Positions 36,702 to 45,158 of a stretch of DNA of 64,000 bases are shown piece by piece (position 1 is the first letter of the stretch; every line of letters begins with the position of its first letter). A program made the translations under genes and the position numbers. The DNA is taken from assembly GCF_014211975.1 (NCBI RefSeq), contig NZ_CP060084.1, positions 4,599,001 to 4,663,000 on the forward strand, written 5' to 3'. The notes beneath the pieces were generated by a model. The model had not been told where the DNA came from. It was given only the letters and a program-made list of their open reading frames with translations, and did no database searches. Origin of the DNA: Teredinibacter haidensis. GTDB lineage: Bacteria; Pseudomonadota; Gammaproteobacteria; Pseudomonadales; Cellvibrionaceae.

Positions 36702-37063
36702 CTCCAGGAAGGGTCACCCAGCTCCAGGAAGGGTCACCCGGCTCCAGGACGGCTCACCCAGCTCCAGGAAGGGTCACCCAGCTCCAGGAAGGGTCACCCG
36801 GCTCCAGGAAGGGTCACCCAGCTCCAGGAAGGGTTCCCCCGGCTCCAGGAAGGGTTCCCCTAGCTCCAGGACGGCTCCCCCGGCTCCAGGAAGGGTTCCC
36901 CTAGCTCCTGGACGGCTCCCCCGGCTCCAGGAAGGGTTCCCCCGGCTCCAGGAAGGGTTCCCCCGGCTCCAGGAAGGGTTCCCCTAGCTCCAGGAAGGGT
37001 TCCCCCGGCTCCAGGACGGCTCACCCAGCTCCAGGAAGGCTTCCCCCAGCCCCAGGAATCCGT
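36702..37063. repeat. 20/21-bp minisatellite, about 17 copies plus a partial
   Basis: Tandem units of GCTCCAGGAAGGGTCACCC(A/G), 20 bases, give way to 21-base units ending GGTTCCCC(C/T)(A/G), with variant units carrying GGACGGCTC. I count seventeen full units and one degenerate end unit. Because 20 is not a multiple of three, the array is open in all plus-strand frames, giving spurious proteins rich in EGSPSSRKGHPAPGR. It starts about 100 bases after a decayed gene and ends about 180 bases before the stop of the marR-like gene on the other strand. I see no evidence that it is translated. Confidence 0.93.
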
Positions 37064-37093
37064 TTCTGCTTTAATGTGCGTGCTTTATTGGGG

Positions 37094-37127
37094 GCGAAAT
37101 GCGAAATGCGAAATGCGAAATGCGAAG
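37094..37127. repeat. 7-bp tandem repeat GCGAAAT, four copies plus a partial
   Basis: Four exact copies of GCGAAAT occur at 37094-37121, followed by GCGAAG. The array lies 30 bases after the minisatellite and is a good candidate for slipped-strand length variation. Confidence 0.9.
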
Positions 37128-37240
37128 TTTGGTTGTCCGTCTGAACTCGGTCTACGGTATCTCGCGCTTAACGCCGGTGTGCTTGTAGGCTGTTGAACGA
37201 CGATCTGTGTTGCCGGAGTGCGGTGCGCGCAATGCTGTAC

Positions 37241-37681
37241 TTATACTGCCAGGGCGTCGATAAGTTCATGTAATAATTTGCGTAGATGTGTTCCTTTTTC
37301 CACATCAAATCCTACTGAGTCAATCAGTTGTTTCGGTAGGCATCGGAGGTTTTTTTTAAGGTCGAGACCTTTCTCGGTTAGATACACCAGCAGTTTTCGT
37401 TCGTCGTCCTCATGGCGACGGCGGACCAATAACTCGTTTTTCTCCATTCGCTTTAAAATGGGCGTTAAGGTGTTGCTATTGAGCACGGCTTTTTCACCTA
37501 TTTCACCACACGTGACGCCTTCCTTTTCCCACAGAATCATTAAAATGACATATTGAGGGTAGGTTAATCCATGCTCTTCCAGCAATGGTTGATACATTCG
37601 AGTAACCAACCGCGATGCCGCATACAAAGGAAAGCACAATTGATTTTCCAGCTTTTGCAGATTTACTGATGCCGATCTCAT
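37241..37681 (-). CDS. MarR-family regulator, OhrR-like
   Basis: The 146-residue winged-helix protein has an N-terminal LENQLCFPLYAASRLVTRMY, where the cysteine aligns with the peroxide-sensing cysteine of OhrR. It also has LTYPQYVILMILWEKEGVTC, a recognition helix around LNSNTLTPILKRMEKNELL, and the wing RRRHEDDERKLLVYLTEKG. OhrR proteins repress peroxide-detoxifying genes until the cysteine is oxidised. It lies 51 bases after the glutathione peroxidase gene on the same strand, which supports control of that gene and of itself. No separate ohr gene is present in the window. Confidence 0.92.
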   Translation of the reverse strand: MRSASVNLQKLENQLCFPLYAASRLVTRMYQPLLEEHGLTYPQYVILMILWEKEGVTCGEIGEKAVLNSNTLTPILKRMEKNELLVRRRHEDDERKLLVYLTEKGLDLKKNLRCLPKQLIDSVGFDVEKGTHLRKLLHELIDALAV

Positions 37682-37732
37682 AAAGAACCTGTTCTTTAAG
37701 TTTACATTGAGCCTTCCATTTGTTTTTCCGCT

Positions 37733-38215
37733 CTAGCCCTTTAAAGAGCGTTTAATATACCTTTCCAATTTTTGCGGTTTAGTGATTGGAGCGAAACGTC
37801 GCAACGGGTTTCCGTTCTGATCGATCATAAATTTTGTAAAATTCCATTTTATTTTATTGCCAAAAATACCCGGCATGGATTCTCTTAAATAACGAAACAG
37901 CGGATGACTGTTCTCCCCGTTAACGTTGACCTTTTCGGTGATCGTAAAATCTACACCGTAGTTGATCAGACAACCTTCAGAGATAGACTTCTCGTCTCCC
38001 GGCTCCTGATTGCCAAATTGGTTGCACGGAAACCCCATTATCACCAAGCCCTGATCACTGTATTTTTTATGCAATGCCTGCAACCCTTCATATTGAGGCG
38101 TAAGGCCGCACTTGCTGGCGGTGTTCACCAGTAGCAGTATCTTTCCTTTGTAGCTTGAGAAATCAATAGTTTCGCCTTGCAGGCTGTTAATCGAAAAATC
38201 ATAAATAGATGTCAT
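37733..38215 (-). CDS. gpx: Glutathione peroxidase (thioredoxin-like, cysteine type)
   Basis: The 160-residue enzyme has the Gpx/BsaA fold with the peroxidatic cysteine in NTASKCGLTPQYEGL, GFPCNQFGNQEPG around the resolving region, and the catalytic-tetrad tryptophan and asparagine in KWNFTKFMI. The active site is cysteine, not selenocysteine. It reduces hydrogen peroxide or organic peroxides using thioredoxin or glutathione, in the cytosol. It is first in a two-gene unit with the OhrR-like regulator. Confidence 0.95.
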   Translation of the reverse strand: MTSIYDFSINSLQGETIDFSSYKGKILLLVNTASKCGLTPQYEGLQALHKKYSDQGLVIMGFPCNQFGNQEPGDEKSISEGCLINYGVDFTITEKVNVNGENSHPLFRYLRESMPGIFGNKIKWNFTKFMIDQNGNPLRRFAPITKPQKLERYIKRSLKG

Positions 38216-38574
38216 GGTAGGCTCCGGGTAAACTTTCAGTAAATATATCGCGCACGATGTTTTTACGCAAAACTACTTCAGCTTTTGAGATAACGGACAA
38301 AAGACGAAGAGAGGGCTGGTTCTAACGGTTGAATTTTAGTTTATTGAATCGTTCCCATACGTCGGTGTGGGAATACAGCTTGGCGATCTCATCTGTCGGA
38401 CATCTTCTCTAAAGCAAAGTTACTTGTCGTTCCTTTTAGCTACATTTAGCGCCGGATCTCTAGGAGAACAAGTTCTGGGTACCGTCGCGTCAATAAGAAA
38501 AACCATCCTTTGTGTTGTACAAGCGCTGGCTTGTAAATGTGAGGGCAGCATCTCGGCATGACTCTAATGCTATT

Positions 38575-38593
38575 GATAATGATTAGCAATAAC
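38575..38593. promoter_or_regulatory. Fur box upstream of the siderophore receptor
   Basis: GATAATGATTAGCAATAAC matches the left half of the classical Fur box (GATAATGAT...) almost perfectly and the right half partly. It lies about 60 bases before the receptor start, the usual place for iron-dependent repression. Confidence 0.7.
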
Positions 38594-38651
38594 ATTAATA
38601 TGGCGCAAAATTCATTGTCGCCCATTGAAAATGGGCTTATGCGGAGTGATT

Positions 38652-40760
38652 ATGCGCCTTTCCCCTACTTTTATGGTGTTGCCTTTGGCGGCAGCGATGG
38701 CTAGCCCGAGCTATGCCGATAGTTCTGATGAGCAAAAACTTGAAGAAACCGTGGTAACCGCCAGCCGAGTTGAAAAGCCGCTGGCGACCATTCCCAATAC
38801 GATTACGGTGATTGGCCCCGATGCCCTGCAGGCACAGCTTTCTATTCACTATGATCTCTCCACTGTGCTTGGCAACTTGATTCCGAGTTTCTCCCCCAGC
38901 CGTCAGAAAATGACGAATGCCGGCGAGAGTCTGCGCGGCCGTAAACCGCTCTACATGATCGACGGTGTACCGCAAAGTAACCCTTTACGCAGTGGTGGCA
39001 GGGACGGCCATACAATTGACCCCGCCGTGATTGAGCGCGTAGAAGTTTTGCACGGCGCGAACGCTATTCACGGCCTCGGTGCGGCTGGTGGTGTCATTAA
39101 CCTGATCACCAAAAAGCCCAGCGATGAGTTGAACCAAAGCTTCCGTGTCGACAGCAGTTTTCAGCTAGAAGATCTGAGCGAAAGCTTAGGCTATGGCGTA
39201 GGCTACTCCTTTTCAAACAGCGAGGGCGCCGTAGATTGGCTGGGCAGTTTGAATTACCGAGCGACGGGCATGTCCTATGACGCTGAAGGTGAGTTTATCG
39301 GCGTCGATAACACCCAGGGCGATATGATGGATTCCGATTCGCTTAACGTGTTCCTTAAAGGTGGCTACAACTGGGGGGACCAGCGGTTGGAACTTATGCT
39401 TAATCGTTACAACGTGGCCAGCAATCACGAGTGGATTTCGGTAAGGGGTGATTTGGATACGGGGCTTGCGAGTGGGGCAGAGAAAGGCCAACTGCCCGCC
39501 GAGGGCGCGCGCAACAAAGTACAGGCGGTGAGCCTGAACTACAGCAATGACGAGTTTTTTGGGCAGGCGCTTAGTGTGCAGGCCTTTCGCCAAGATTTCG
39601 AAGCAACTTACGGCGCGCAGGTAACACCTATAGCCACCTTTCAAGACTCCGTCTACGGGGAAGACCTTATAGATCAGTCGCAAAACAATTCGGAAAAAGT
39701 CGGCGTGAAAATAACCGCGTCGAAAGACGATATTGCCGGAAGTTCGCTAAATGCCGTCTACGGTATCGACTTTTTACAGGATGAAACGTGGCAGGCACTA
39801 ATTCAAACCGAACGCGCTTGGGTGCCTGAAACGCAGTACCAGAACATTGCTCCGTTCGCGCAACTTGAATACACGGGTATCGATAAGCTGACTTTGGCCG
39901 GTGGCCTGCGCCACGAAGAGAGCACGTTGACGGTGGATGATTTCACTACACTGGCCTCTTACGGCAGCCGTTTTGTTGAAGGCGGCAAGCCAGAGTTTAC
40001 TGAAACCCTAAAAAACCTTGGTGCCGTATATCAGGTTAGTTCGGCATGGCGTGTGTTTGCCAATTATGCTGAGGCCTTTTCGATGCCCGATGTGGGGCGT
40101 GTGCTACGCGGCATTAATGTCGACGATCAAACTGTTGAGACCTTTCTAGATCTGAAGCCCATTCTCACCGAAAATACGGAGCTGGGGCTAGAGTACAAGA
40201 GTGAAAGTGTCGATGCAGAGTTCGCCTACTTTGTTTCCGATTCGGATTTTGGTCAGCGCCTACAGCGTGGTGACGACGGTATTTACACGGTGAAGCGTGA
40301 AAAAACGGAAGTGGACGGTATCGAGTTGAATGTTGACTGGAGCTTAACGGGGAGCGATGAGCTTGGCCTGGGTTACGCGAGTACCACAGGGCGTTACGAT
40401 TCCAATGCCGATGGCAAGGTAGACAGTGATTTGGGCGGCTCGAATATTGCGCCAGACCGCCTGAACCTAAGCTGGAACCGCGACTGGAGTGCTAGCTTAC
40501 GCACGCGTTTGCAGTTCAATCATCTGTTCGATCGCGATTTCGAAAATAGCGAAGGAGAGAATATTCGCACATTCGGAGGTTATTCAAGTGTCGACCTTAA
40601 CGCCGACTTTGCTGCCTTCGGCGGGAGCTTGAGCTTGGCCATTCAAAACCTAGGTAATACAGATTACTTTACGTATTACTCGCAGGTGAACCCCAATGCC
40701 GCGCGATATTTTAAAGGCATGGGGCGCAGCTTCTCCGTTTCTTGGCGCCGTGATTTTTAA
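38652..40760 (+). CDS. TonB-dependent siderophore receptor (IutA-like)
   Basis: The ATG at 38652 has GGAG five bases upstream and opens directly onto a signal peptide (MVLPLAAAMASPSYA); the product has about 702 residues. The plug reads EETVVTASRVEKPLATIPNT, MTNAGESLRGRKPLYMIDGV and RVEVLHGANAIHGLGAAGGV, which follows the IutA (aerobactin receptor) pattern closely. The barrel ends with a terminal aromatic residue (SWRRDF). A Fur box precedes it. Its stop overlaps the start of a PepSY membrane protein by one base. No siderophore synthesis genes are nearby, so it may take up foreign siderophores. Confidence 0.92.
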   Translation: MRLSPTFMVLPLAAAMASPSYADSSDEQKLEETVVTASRVEKPLATIPNTITVIGPDALQAQLSIHYDLSTVLGNLIPSFSPSRQKMTNAGESLRGRKPLYMIDGVPQSNPLRSGGRDGHTIDPAVIERVEVLHGANAIHGLGAAGGVINLITKKPSDELNQSFRVDSSFQLEDLSESLGYGVGYSFSNSEGAVDWLGSLNYRATGMSYDAEGEFIGVDNTQGDMMDSDSLNVFLKGGYNWGDQRLELMLNRYNVASNHEWISVRGDLDTGLASGAEKGQLPAEGARNKVQAVSLNYSNDEFFGQALSVQAFRQDFEATYGAQVTPIATFQDSVYGEDLIDQSQNNSEKVGVKITASKDDIAGSSLNAVYGIDFLQDETWQALIQTERAWVPETQYQNIAPFAQLEYTGIDKLTLAGGLRHEESTLTVDDFTTLASYGSRFVEGGKPEFTETLKNLGAVYQVSSAWRVFANYAEAFSMPDVGRVLRGINVDDQTVETFLDLKPILTENTELGLEYKSESVDAEFAYFVSDSDFGQRLQRGDDGIYTVKREKTEVDGIELNVDWSLTGSDELGLGYASTTGRYDSNADGKVDSDLGGSNIAPDRLNLSWNRDWSASLRTRLQFNHLFDRDFENSEGENIRTFGGYSSVDLNADFAAFGGSLSLAIQNLGNTDYFTYYSQVNPNAARYFKGMGRSFSVSWRRDF

Positions 40761-41815
40761 TGTTTGCACTGCGCTGGTTGCATCGCTGGATTGGGCTCGC
40801 TGTACTGCCCCTGTTCCTACTAGCCTGCACCAGCGGCACCCTGTTGGTATTTCAAAAGCCCTTGATTCGCTTGGTGGTTACGCCCACGGCTGAAATGCCC
40901 GTGAGTTATAGCATTGACCAGCTTGCCATCGAGCTTGAACAGCTTGTGCAGCATCCGCTGTTCGATACCCGTCAGCTGATAAAAGCACCCAGTGTCGAAG
41001 AGCCGTTCTGGAGTGTGCGTGGGGACGGTAAAAAAATACTTTTAAGTATCGGCCATCTGGAACGTTACGAGCGCGGTCAATGGCTTATCGACGGGCTTGA
41101 ATGGCTGCGACAGTTTCACATCGAATTGCTCGCAGGAACAACAGGTAAAATACTTTTACTTATTGTGGTGCTGGTCGCTTTATTAATGTGTGTTACCGGC
41201 GCAATAGTGTGGTGGCCGATGCGCCGCATCTACCATTGGTCTTGGGTGTTGCCGCCACGCTCCAAGTGGCGTTTGAGATACATGATCCGCTTTCACAGCC
41301 ACAGTAGCTTTACCGTATTGCCCTTGCTTATGGTGGTACTGCTCTGTGCGGCGGTGATGATGTGGAACAAGGTTGACCACGCACTTGCGGCTACTGGCAG
41401 CAAAAAAAGTTCTCCAGTACTTGTGCCGCAATCAATTTCTCCCGATTACGTGAATAATATTGGCGCTGCACTTAAGCGTGCGCACCGCGCATTGCCCCAT
41501 TCCTGGCCAACCTATATCCGGATTCAAGGGCAGAACATGAACCACCTGCGCGTTCGAGTACGCTTAAATGGTGAGTGGCACCCGAATGGCCGCAGCTCGG
41601 CCACGGTGGATTTACAGCGCTTGGAGATGACCGAATTCGTGCGAGCCGACACGCAACCCTTTTTGCTGCGTTTACGAAACCAAATGTACCCGCTGCACTC
41701 GGGTTACGGCATGAGCCCGCTCTACATGGGGCTCGTGTTTATCGCCGGTTTAGGCGGAATTTGGCTGAGTGTGACAGGCCTAATTGCATTGCTTCGGCGC
41801 TATAAATTACTTTGA
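40760..41815 (+). CDS. PepSY-domain inner-membrane protein
   Basis: The 351-residue protein has an N-terminal helix in LHRWIGLAVLPLFLLACTSG, further membrane segments at about 130-152, 190-212 and 320-345, and the LHRW and WLRQFHIELLAG histidine motifs typical of PepSY-associated iron-regulated membrane proteins. Such proteins are usually encoded beside siderophore receptors and are thought to reduce or release ferric siderophores at the inner membrane. Here the start overlaps the receptor stop (TAATG), so translation is coupled and Fur control is shared. Confidence 0.88.
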   Translation: MFALRWLHRWIGLAVLPLFLLACTSGTLLVFQKPLIRLVVTPTAEMPVSYSIDQLAIELEQLVQHPLFDTRQLIKAPSVEEPFWSVRGDGKKILLSIGHLERYERGQWLIDGLEWLRQFHIELLAGTTGKILLLIVVLVALLMCVTGAIVWWPMRRIYHWSWVLPPRSKWRLRYMIRFHSHSSFTVLPLLMVVLLCAAVMMWNKVDHALAATGSKKSSPVLVPQSISPDYVNNIGAALKRAHRALPHSWPTYIRIQGQNMNHLRVRVRLNGEWHPNGRSSATVDLQRLEMTEFVRADTQPFLLRLRNQMYPLHSGYGMSPLYMGLVFIAGLGGIWLSVTGLIALLRRYKLL

Positions 41816-41875
41816 ATCGAGGCGCGATAAAGCGCAAAAAACACCACACTTAATGCTCATGCAATTTTGGTCAAT

Positions 41876-42029
41876 ATGAAGGCCGTTATGCTCGCGCAAG
41901 AGTTTTGCCCAGGCTGCCACAGTCGTGCGCGGTGGGGTGAAAGGTTGGCGCGCTGCTGATTACTTGCGCAATGTTGTGAACGGTGAACTGGCTTGGGCGA
42001 ACAAGTTTAGCAAAACCCACCGCCCATAA
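41876..42029 (+). pseudogene. Small frameshifted coding remnant
   Basis: A piece starting MKAVMLAQEF at 41876 goes out of frame. The next frame reads AQAATVVRGGVKGWRAADYL and VNGELAWANKFSKTHRP before a TAA at 42027, inside the tRNA terminator stem. Codon choice and sense look coding, but no family is recognised and no intact start fits. It may be the 3' end of a gene lost beside the tRNA. Confidence 0.35.
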
Positions 42030-42056
42030 AAAAGGTCGCCATAAGGCGACCTTTTT
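42028..42056 (-). terminator. Bidirectional terminator after the tRNA
   Basis: AAAAAGGTCGCC and GGCGACCTTTTT form a 12-bp stem with an ATAA loop, just downstream of the minus-strand tRNA. Both strands end in T-runs. Confidence 0.88.
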
Positions 42057-42062
42057 CGTAGA

Positions 42063-42139
42063 TGGTGGGCCTTCCCAGACTTGAACTGGGGACCTGCCGA
42101 TTATGAGTCGGATGCTCTAACCAACTGAGCTAAAGGCCC
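42063..42139 (-). tRNA. tRNA with anticodon CAU, probably tRNA-Ile2 (lysidine type)
   Basis: A 77-base tRNA with encoded CCA can be folded: acceptor GGGCCTT/AAGGCCC with discriminator A, D stem GCTC/GAGC, anticodon loop CTCATAA, and T arm CCCAG/CTGGG with TTCAAGT. The CAU anticodon means elongator methionine or isoleucine-2. Two C-G pairs at acceptor positions 4 and 5 agree with the TilS identity of tRNA-Ile2. The top anticodon-stem pair (position 27-43) is a T/C mismatch. Confidence 0.9.
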
Positions 42140-42285
42140 ACATGCGAGGGCGGCTATTCTCTTCGAAAAGTGCTCAGATCGCAAGTGTAAAGCGTGTTGT
42201 GGGTGTGCTTTTGCGCGCTTTTGCCTTGTATTTATACAGGGGGGGTACCATTAAAAGGTTTTAATGGTAAAAATCTGGGGGGCGT

Positions 42286-43113
42286 GTGAGCTTAACGCAG
42301 CAGTGGTTTTTGTTTTTGGGGGCGGGGCTGGTTTTGGCTGCGGTGTGGTTTGGTGTGAAGCGGTTGCGTTACCGGCTTGCGGTGGGGCGTGCTTTTCCGG
42401 CGGCGTGGCAGCAGATTTTGCGGCAGCGTCTGCCGGTTTATGATCGTTTAACGCCCGAGTTGCGGGCTGAGCTGGAGCATTTGATTCTGCACTTTCTTTA
42501 TACCAAGCGGTTTGAGGGTTGTGCGGGGCTGGAGATGACCGACGAGATTCGGGTGGTGATTGCCGCCGAGGCGTGTCTGCTTATTTTGAATCGCCCCAGC
42601 CGACGCTATGCGGGGTTGCGCTATATCTATGTGTACCCGTCCACTTTTGTGGCGCGGCGCGATCGGCAGGATGAGTATGGGGTTGTGTCTAAAGCGACGA
42701 CGCATCTGCTGGGTGAGTCCTGGAGTAATGGCCGCGTGGTGCTGGCCTGGGATAGTGTCGAGCGCGGTCGGGCGAATTTCACTGATGGCCAGAATGTGGT
42801 GTTGCATGAGTTTGCCCACCAGTTGGATCAGGAGGACGGTAATGCTGATGGTGCTCCATTGCTGTACACCCGTGATAGCTACAGTATTTGGTCGCAGGTG
42901 TTTAGCCGTGAGTTCGATACGCATCAGCGCCAGTTAATGGCCGGTGATCAAACGCTTATCGATGCCTATGGGGCTACGAATCCCGCGGAGTTTTTTGCGG
43001 TGGTGACGGAGTTGTTTTTTGAGCGGCCAGCGCTGATGCAGCAGCGTCACCCGGCGTTGTACGGGCAGTTACAGCAGTATTATCGGCTGGACCCAATGCT
43101 TTGGGCTGAGTAG
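42286..43113 (+). CDS. mtfA: MtfA-type zinc peptidase (M90)
   Basis: The 275-residue protein has one N-terminal membrane helix (WFLFLGAGLVLAAVWFGVKRL), then the M90 domain with the zinc site VVLHEFAHQLDQEDG and the downstream TNPAEFFAVVTELFFE, where a glutamate completes the site. E. coli MtfA binds the glucose-PTS repressor Mlc and has aminopeptidase activity. The E. coli form is soluble, while many others, like this one, carry a helix. The GTG start follows a G-rich ribosome site. It is convergent with rpoD across a bidirectional terminator. Confidence 0.9.
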   Translation: MSLTQQWFLFLGAGLVLAAVWFGVKRLRYRLAVGRAFPAAWQQILRQRLPVYDRLTPELRAELEHLILHFLYTKRFEGCAGLEMTDEIRVVIAAEACLLILNRPSRRYAGLRYIYVYPSTFVARRDRQDEYGVVSKATTHLLGESWSNGRVVLAWDSVERGRANFTDGQNVVLHEFAHQLDQEDGNADGAPLLYTRDSYSIWSQVFSREFDTHQRQLMAGDQTLIDAYGATNPAEFFAVVTELFFERPALMQQRHPALYGQLQQYYRLDPMLWAE

Positions 43114-43140
43114 TTGTTTAGCTGGCGGTAGAACGAAAAA

Positions 43141-43160
43141 CGGCGCACTTTCGTGCGCCG
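43141..43160 (-). terminator. Terminator between mtfA and rpoD
   Basis: CGGCGCAC and GTGCGCCG form an 8-bp GC-rich stem with a TTTC loop. On the rpoD strand it is followed by TTTTTCGTTC, and on the mtfA strand by CTCTGTTT. Confidence 0.85.
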
Positions 43161-43184
43161 CTCTGTTTACTCTTTTCGCTGTTA

Positions 43185-45017
43185 TTACTCGTCGAGGAAT
43201 CCGCGCAGGTGGTCGGAGCGGCTGGGGTGGCGCAGTTTGCGCAGAGCCTTGGCTTCGATCTGTCGGATACGTTCGCGGGTTACGTCGAACTGTTTGCCCA
43301 CTTCTTCTAATGTGTGGTCGGTGTTCATTTCAATACCGAAACGCATGCGCAGTACTTTGGCTTCTCGTGCGGTTAGGCCAGCCAGTACAGATTTGGTGGC
43401 TTCCATCAGGCCCTGGCCGGTGGCTGCTTCCACGGGTGAGGTGATGGTGATGTCTTCGATAAAGTCACCCAGGTGCGAATCTTCGTCGTCGCCAATGGGT
43501 GTTTCCATGGAGATGGGTTCTTTAGCGATTTTTAAGACTTTGCGCACTTTCTCTTCGGGCATTTCCATGCGTTCGCCCAGTTCTTCTGGTGTGGGTTCGC
43601 GACCCATTTCCTGAAGCATTTGGCGGGAGATGCGGTTGAGCTTGTTGATGGTTTCGATCATGTGTACCGGAATACGAATAGTCCGGGCCTGGTCCGCAAT
43701 GGAGCGGGTGATGGCCTGTCGAATCCACCAGGTGGCGTAGGTAGAGAATTTGTAACCGCGACGGTATTCGAATTTGTCTACGGCTTTCATTAGGCCGATG
43801 TTGCCTTCCTGGATAAGGTCGAGGAATTGCAGACCGCGGTTGGTGTATTTTTTGGCGATGGAGATAACCAGACGCAGGTTGGCTTCTACCATTTCTTTCT
43901 TGGCGCGGCGGGCACGGGCTTCGCCGATGCTCATGCGACGGTTTATTTCCTTAACGCTGGAGAGATCCAACTGGCTTTCGTTTTCTATTTGCTGCAGCTT
44001 GCGCTGGGAGCGGGCGATGTCTTCTGCAACGGTGCGAAGGCTTTCGGAGTAGTCGCGCTTTTTCTTGATGATTTCGGGAATCCAAGACTCTTCGGTTTCG
44101 TTACCGGGGAATTCTTTTACAAACGTTTTGCGCGGCATTCTGGCAATACGGACAGTCAGGCGCATGATTTCGCGCTCTTCGGCTCGAATGCGGGCGAGTA
44201 CGCCTCGTACGTAATTGTAGATGGGGTCAAACTGACGTGGTGGTAGTTTGAAGTACTTAAATACTTCGCCCAACGCGTCCATTTCCTTGCCGGCCAGCTT
44301 GCTGTTGCGGCCGTGTTTCTCGATGATTTTGTCGGTTTTCAGAAGCTGTTTGCGCAGTTCGTCGAAACGCTCTTTGGCGTATTCCGGATCGATGCCTGTT
44401 GTTGCTTCATCGTCATCATCGTCATCGTCGTCAGATTTTTCGTTTTTGGCGGCGGCGGCAGCTTGAGGGTTGACGGGTGTGGCCGCTGTAACTTCTTCGG
44501 TTGGATCGAGCCAGCCACTGATAACGTCACTTAGGCGGCGCTCTTCCTTTTCGACCATATCGTATTCGGTCATGAGCTTCTGGACTGATTCGGGCCAGTA
44601 AGCAAGGGCGTGCATTAGTTCGCGCAGGCCTTCTTCGATGCGCTTGGCAATGGCGATCTCGCCTTCGCGAGTCAGTAGTTCTACTGTGCCCATTTCGCGC
44701 ATGTACATACGCACGGGATCGGTGGTGCGACCGGCTTCGGTTTCTACAGCGGCGAGTGCGGCGGCGGCTTCGGCGGCGGCGATCTCGTCGGCGCTACCTT
44801 CGCCCTCGTTCATTAATAACTCATCGGCATCGGGCGCAACTTCGTATACGCGAATACCCATGTCGTTGATCATCTGAATGATGTCTTCGACCTGATCGGG
44901 ATCGGAGATGTCGTCGGGAAGGTGATCGTTGACCTCGTCGTATGTAAGGTAGCCTTGTTCACGGCCTTTATTGATCAAATCTTTGATACGAGACTGCTTT
45001 TGGGCCTGTTCGCTCAT
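43185..45017 (-). CDS. rpoD: RNA polymerase sigma-70 factor RpoD
   Basis: The 610-residue housekeeping sigma factor has region 1.1 at the N-terminus, region 1.2 (TDPVRMYMREMGTVELLTREGE), the non-conserved insert with an acidic run of seven aspartates at about residue 200, region 2 (NLRLVISIAKKYTNRGLQFL, YATWWIRQAITRSIADQART), region 3, and region 4 (RFGIEMNTDHTLEEVGKQFD, VTRERIRQIEAKALRKLRHP). All core- and promoter-contact segments are present. It follows dnaG on the same strand after 141 bases. Confidence 0.99.
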   Translation of the reverse strand: MSEQAQKQSRIKDLINKGREQGYLTYDEVNDHLPDDISDPDQVEDIIQMINDMGIRVYEVAPDADELLMNEGEGSADEIAAAEAAAALAAVETEAGRTTDPVRMYMREMGTVELLTREGEIAIAKRIEEGLRELMHALAYWPESVQKLMTEYDMVEKEERRLSDVISGWLDPTEEVTAATPVNPQAAAAAKNEKSDDDDDDDDEATTGIDPEYAKERFDELRKQLLKTDKIIEKHGRNSKLAGKEMDALGEVFKYFKLPPRQFDPIYNYVRGVLARIRAEEREIMRLTVRIARMPRKTFVKEFPGNETEESWIPEIIKKKRDYSESLRTVAEDIARSQRKLQQIENESQLDLSSVKEINRRMSIGEARARRAKKEMVEANLRLVISIAKKYTNRGLQFLDLIQEGNIGLMKAVDKFEYRRGYKFSTYATWWIRQAITRSIADQARTIRIPVHMIETINKLNRISRQMLQEMGREPTPEELGERMEMPEEKVRKVLKIAKEPISMETPIGDDEDSHLGDFIEDITITSPVEAATGQGLMEATKSVLAGLTAREAKVLRMRFGIEMNTDHTLEEVGKQFDVTRERIRQIEAKALRKLRHPSRSDHLRGFLDE

Positions 45018-45158
45018 TAAGGTTCCTGCGGCATATAAAGTGAGAAAATTCGGGGGTGGGCGATTATACCGGGATATGGGGTTTCTATCTAGAAAATCAA
45101 TGAAATTCAGCGTTTTTAAGTATTTTTCGCACGTGTAAAGCTTAGACTATATTTGGCG

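Noticed and set aside
36504..36987. Open frames coding for EGSPSSRKGHPAPGR-type repeat proteins
   Set aside because: They exist in all three frames because a 20/21-bp repeat has no stops; there is no ribosome site or signal, and the period is not a multiple of three.
36702..37063. CRISPR array
   Set aside because: Units follow each other directly with no unique spacers, and no cas genes are present.
38353..38374. Hairpin TTCCCATAC...GTGTGGGAA before the siderophore receptor
   Set aside because: The stem contains a G-T pair and no T-run or conserved partner site is seen; too weak to call.
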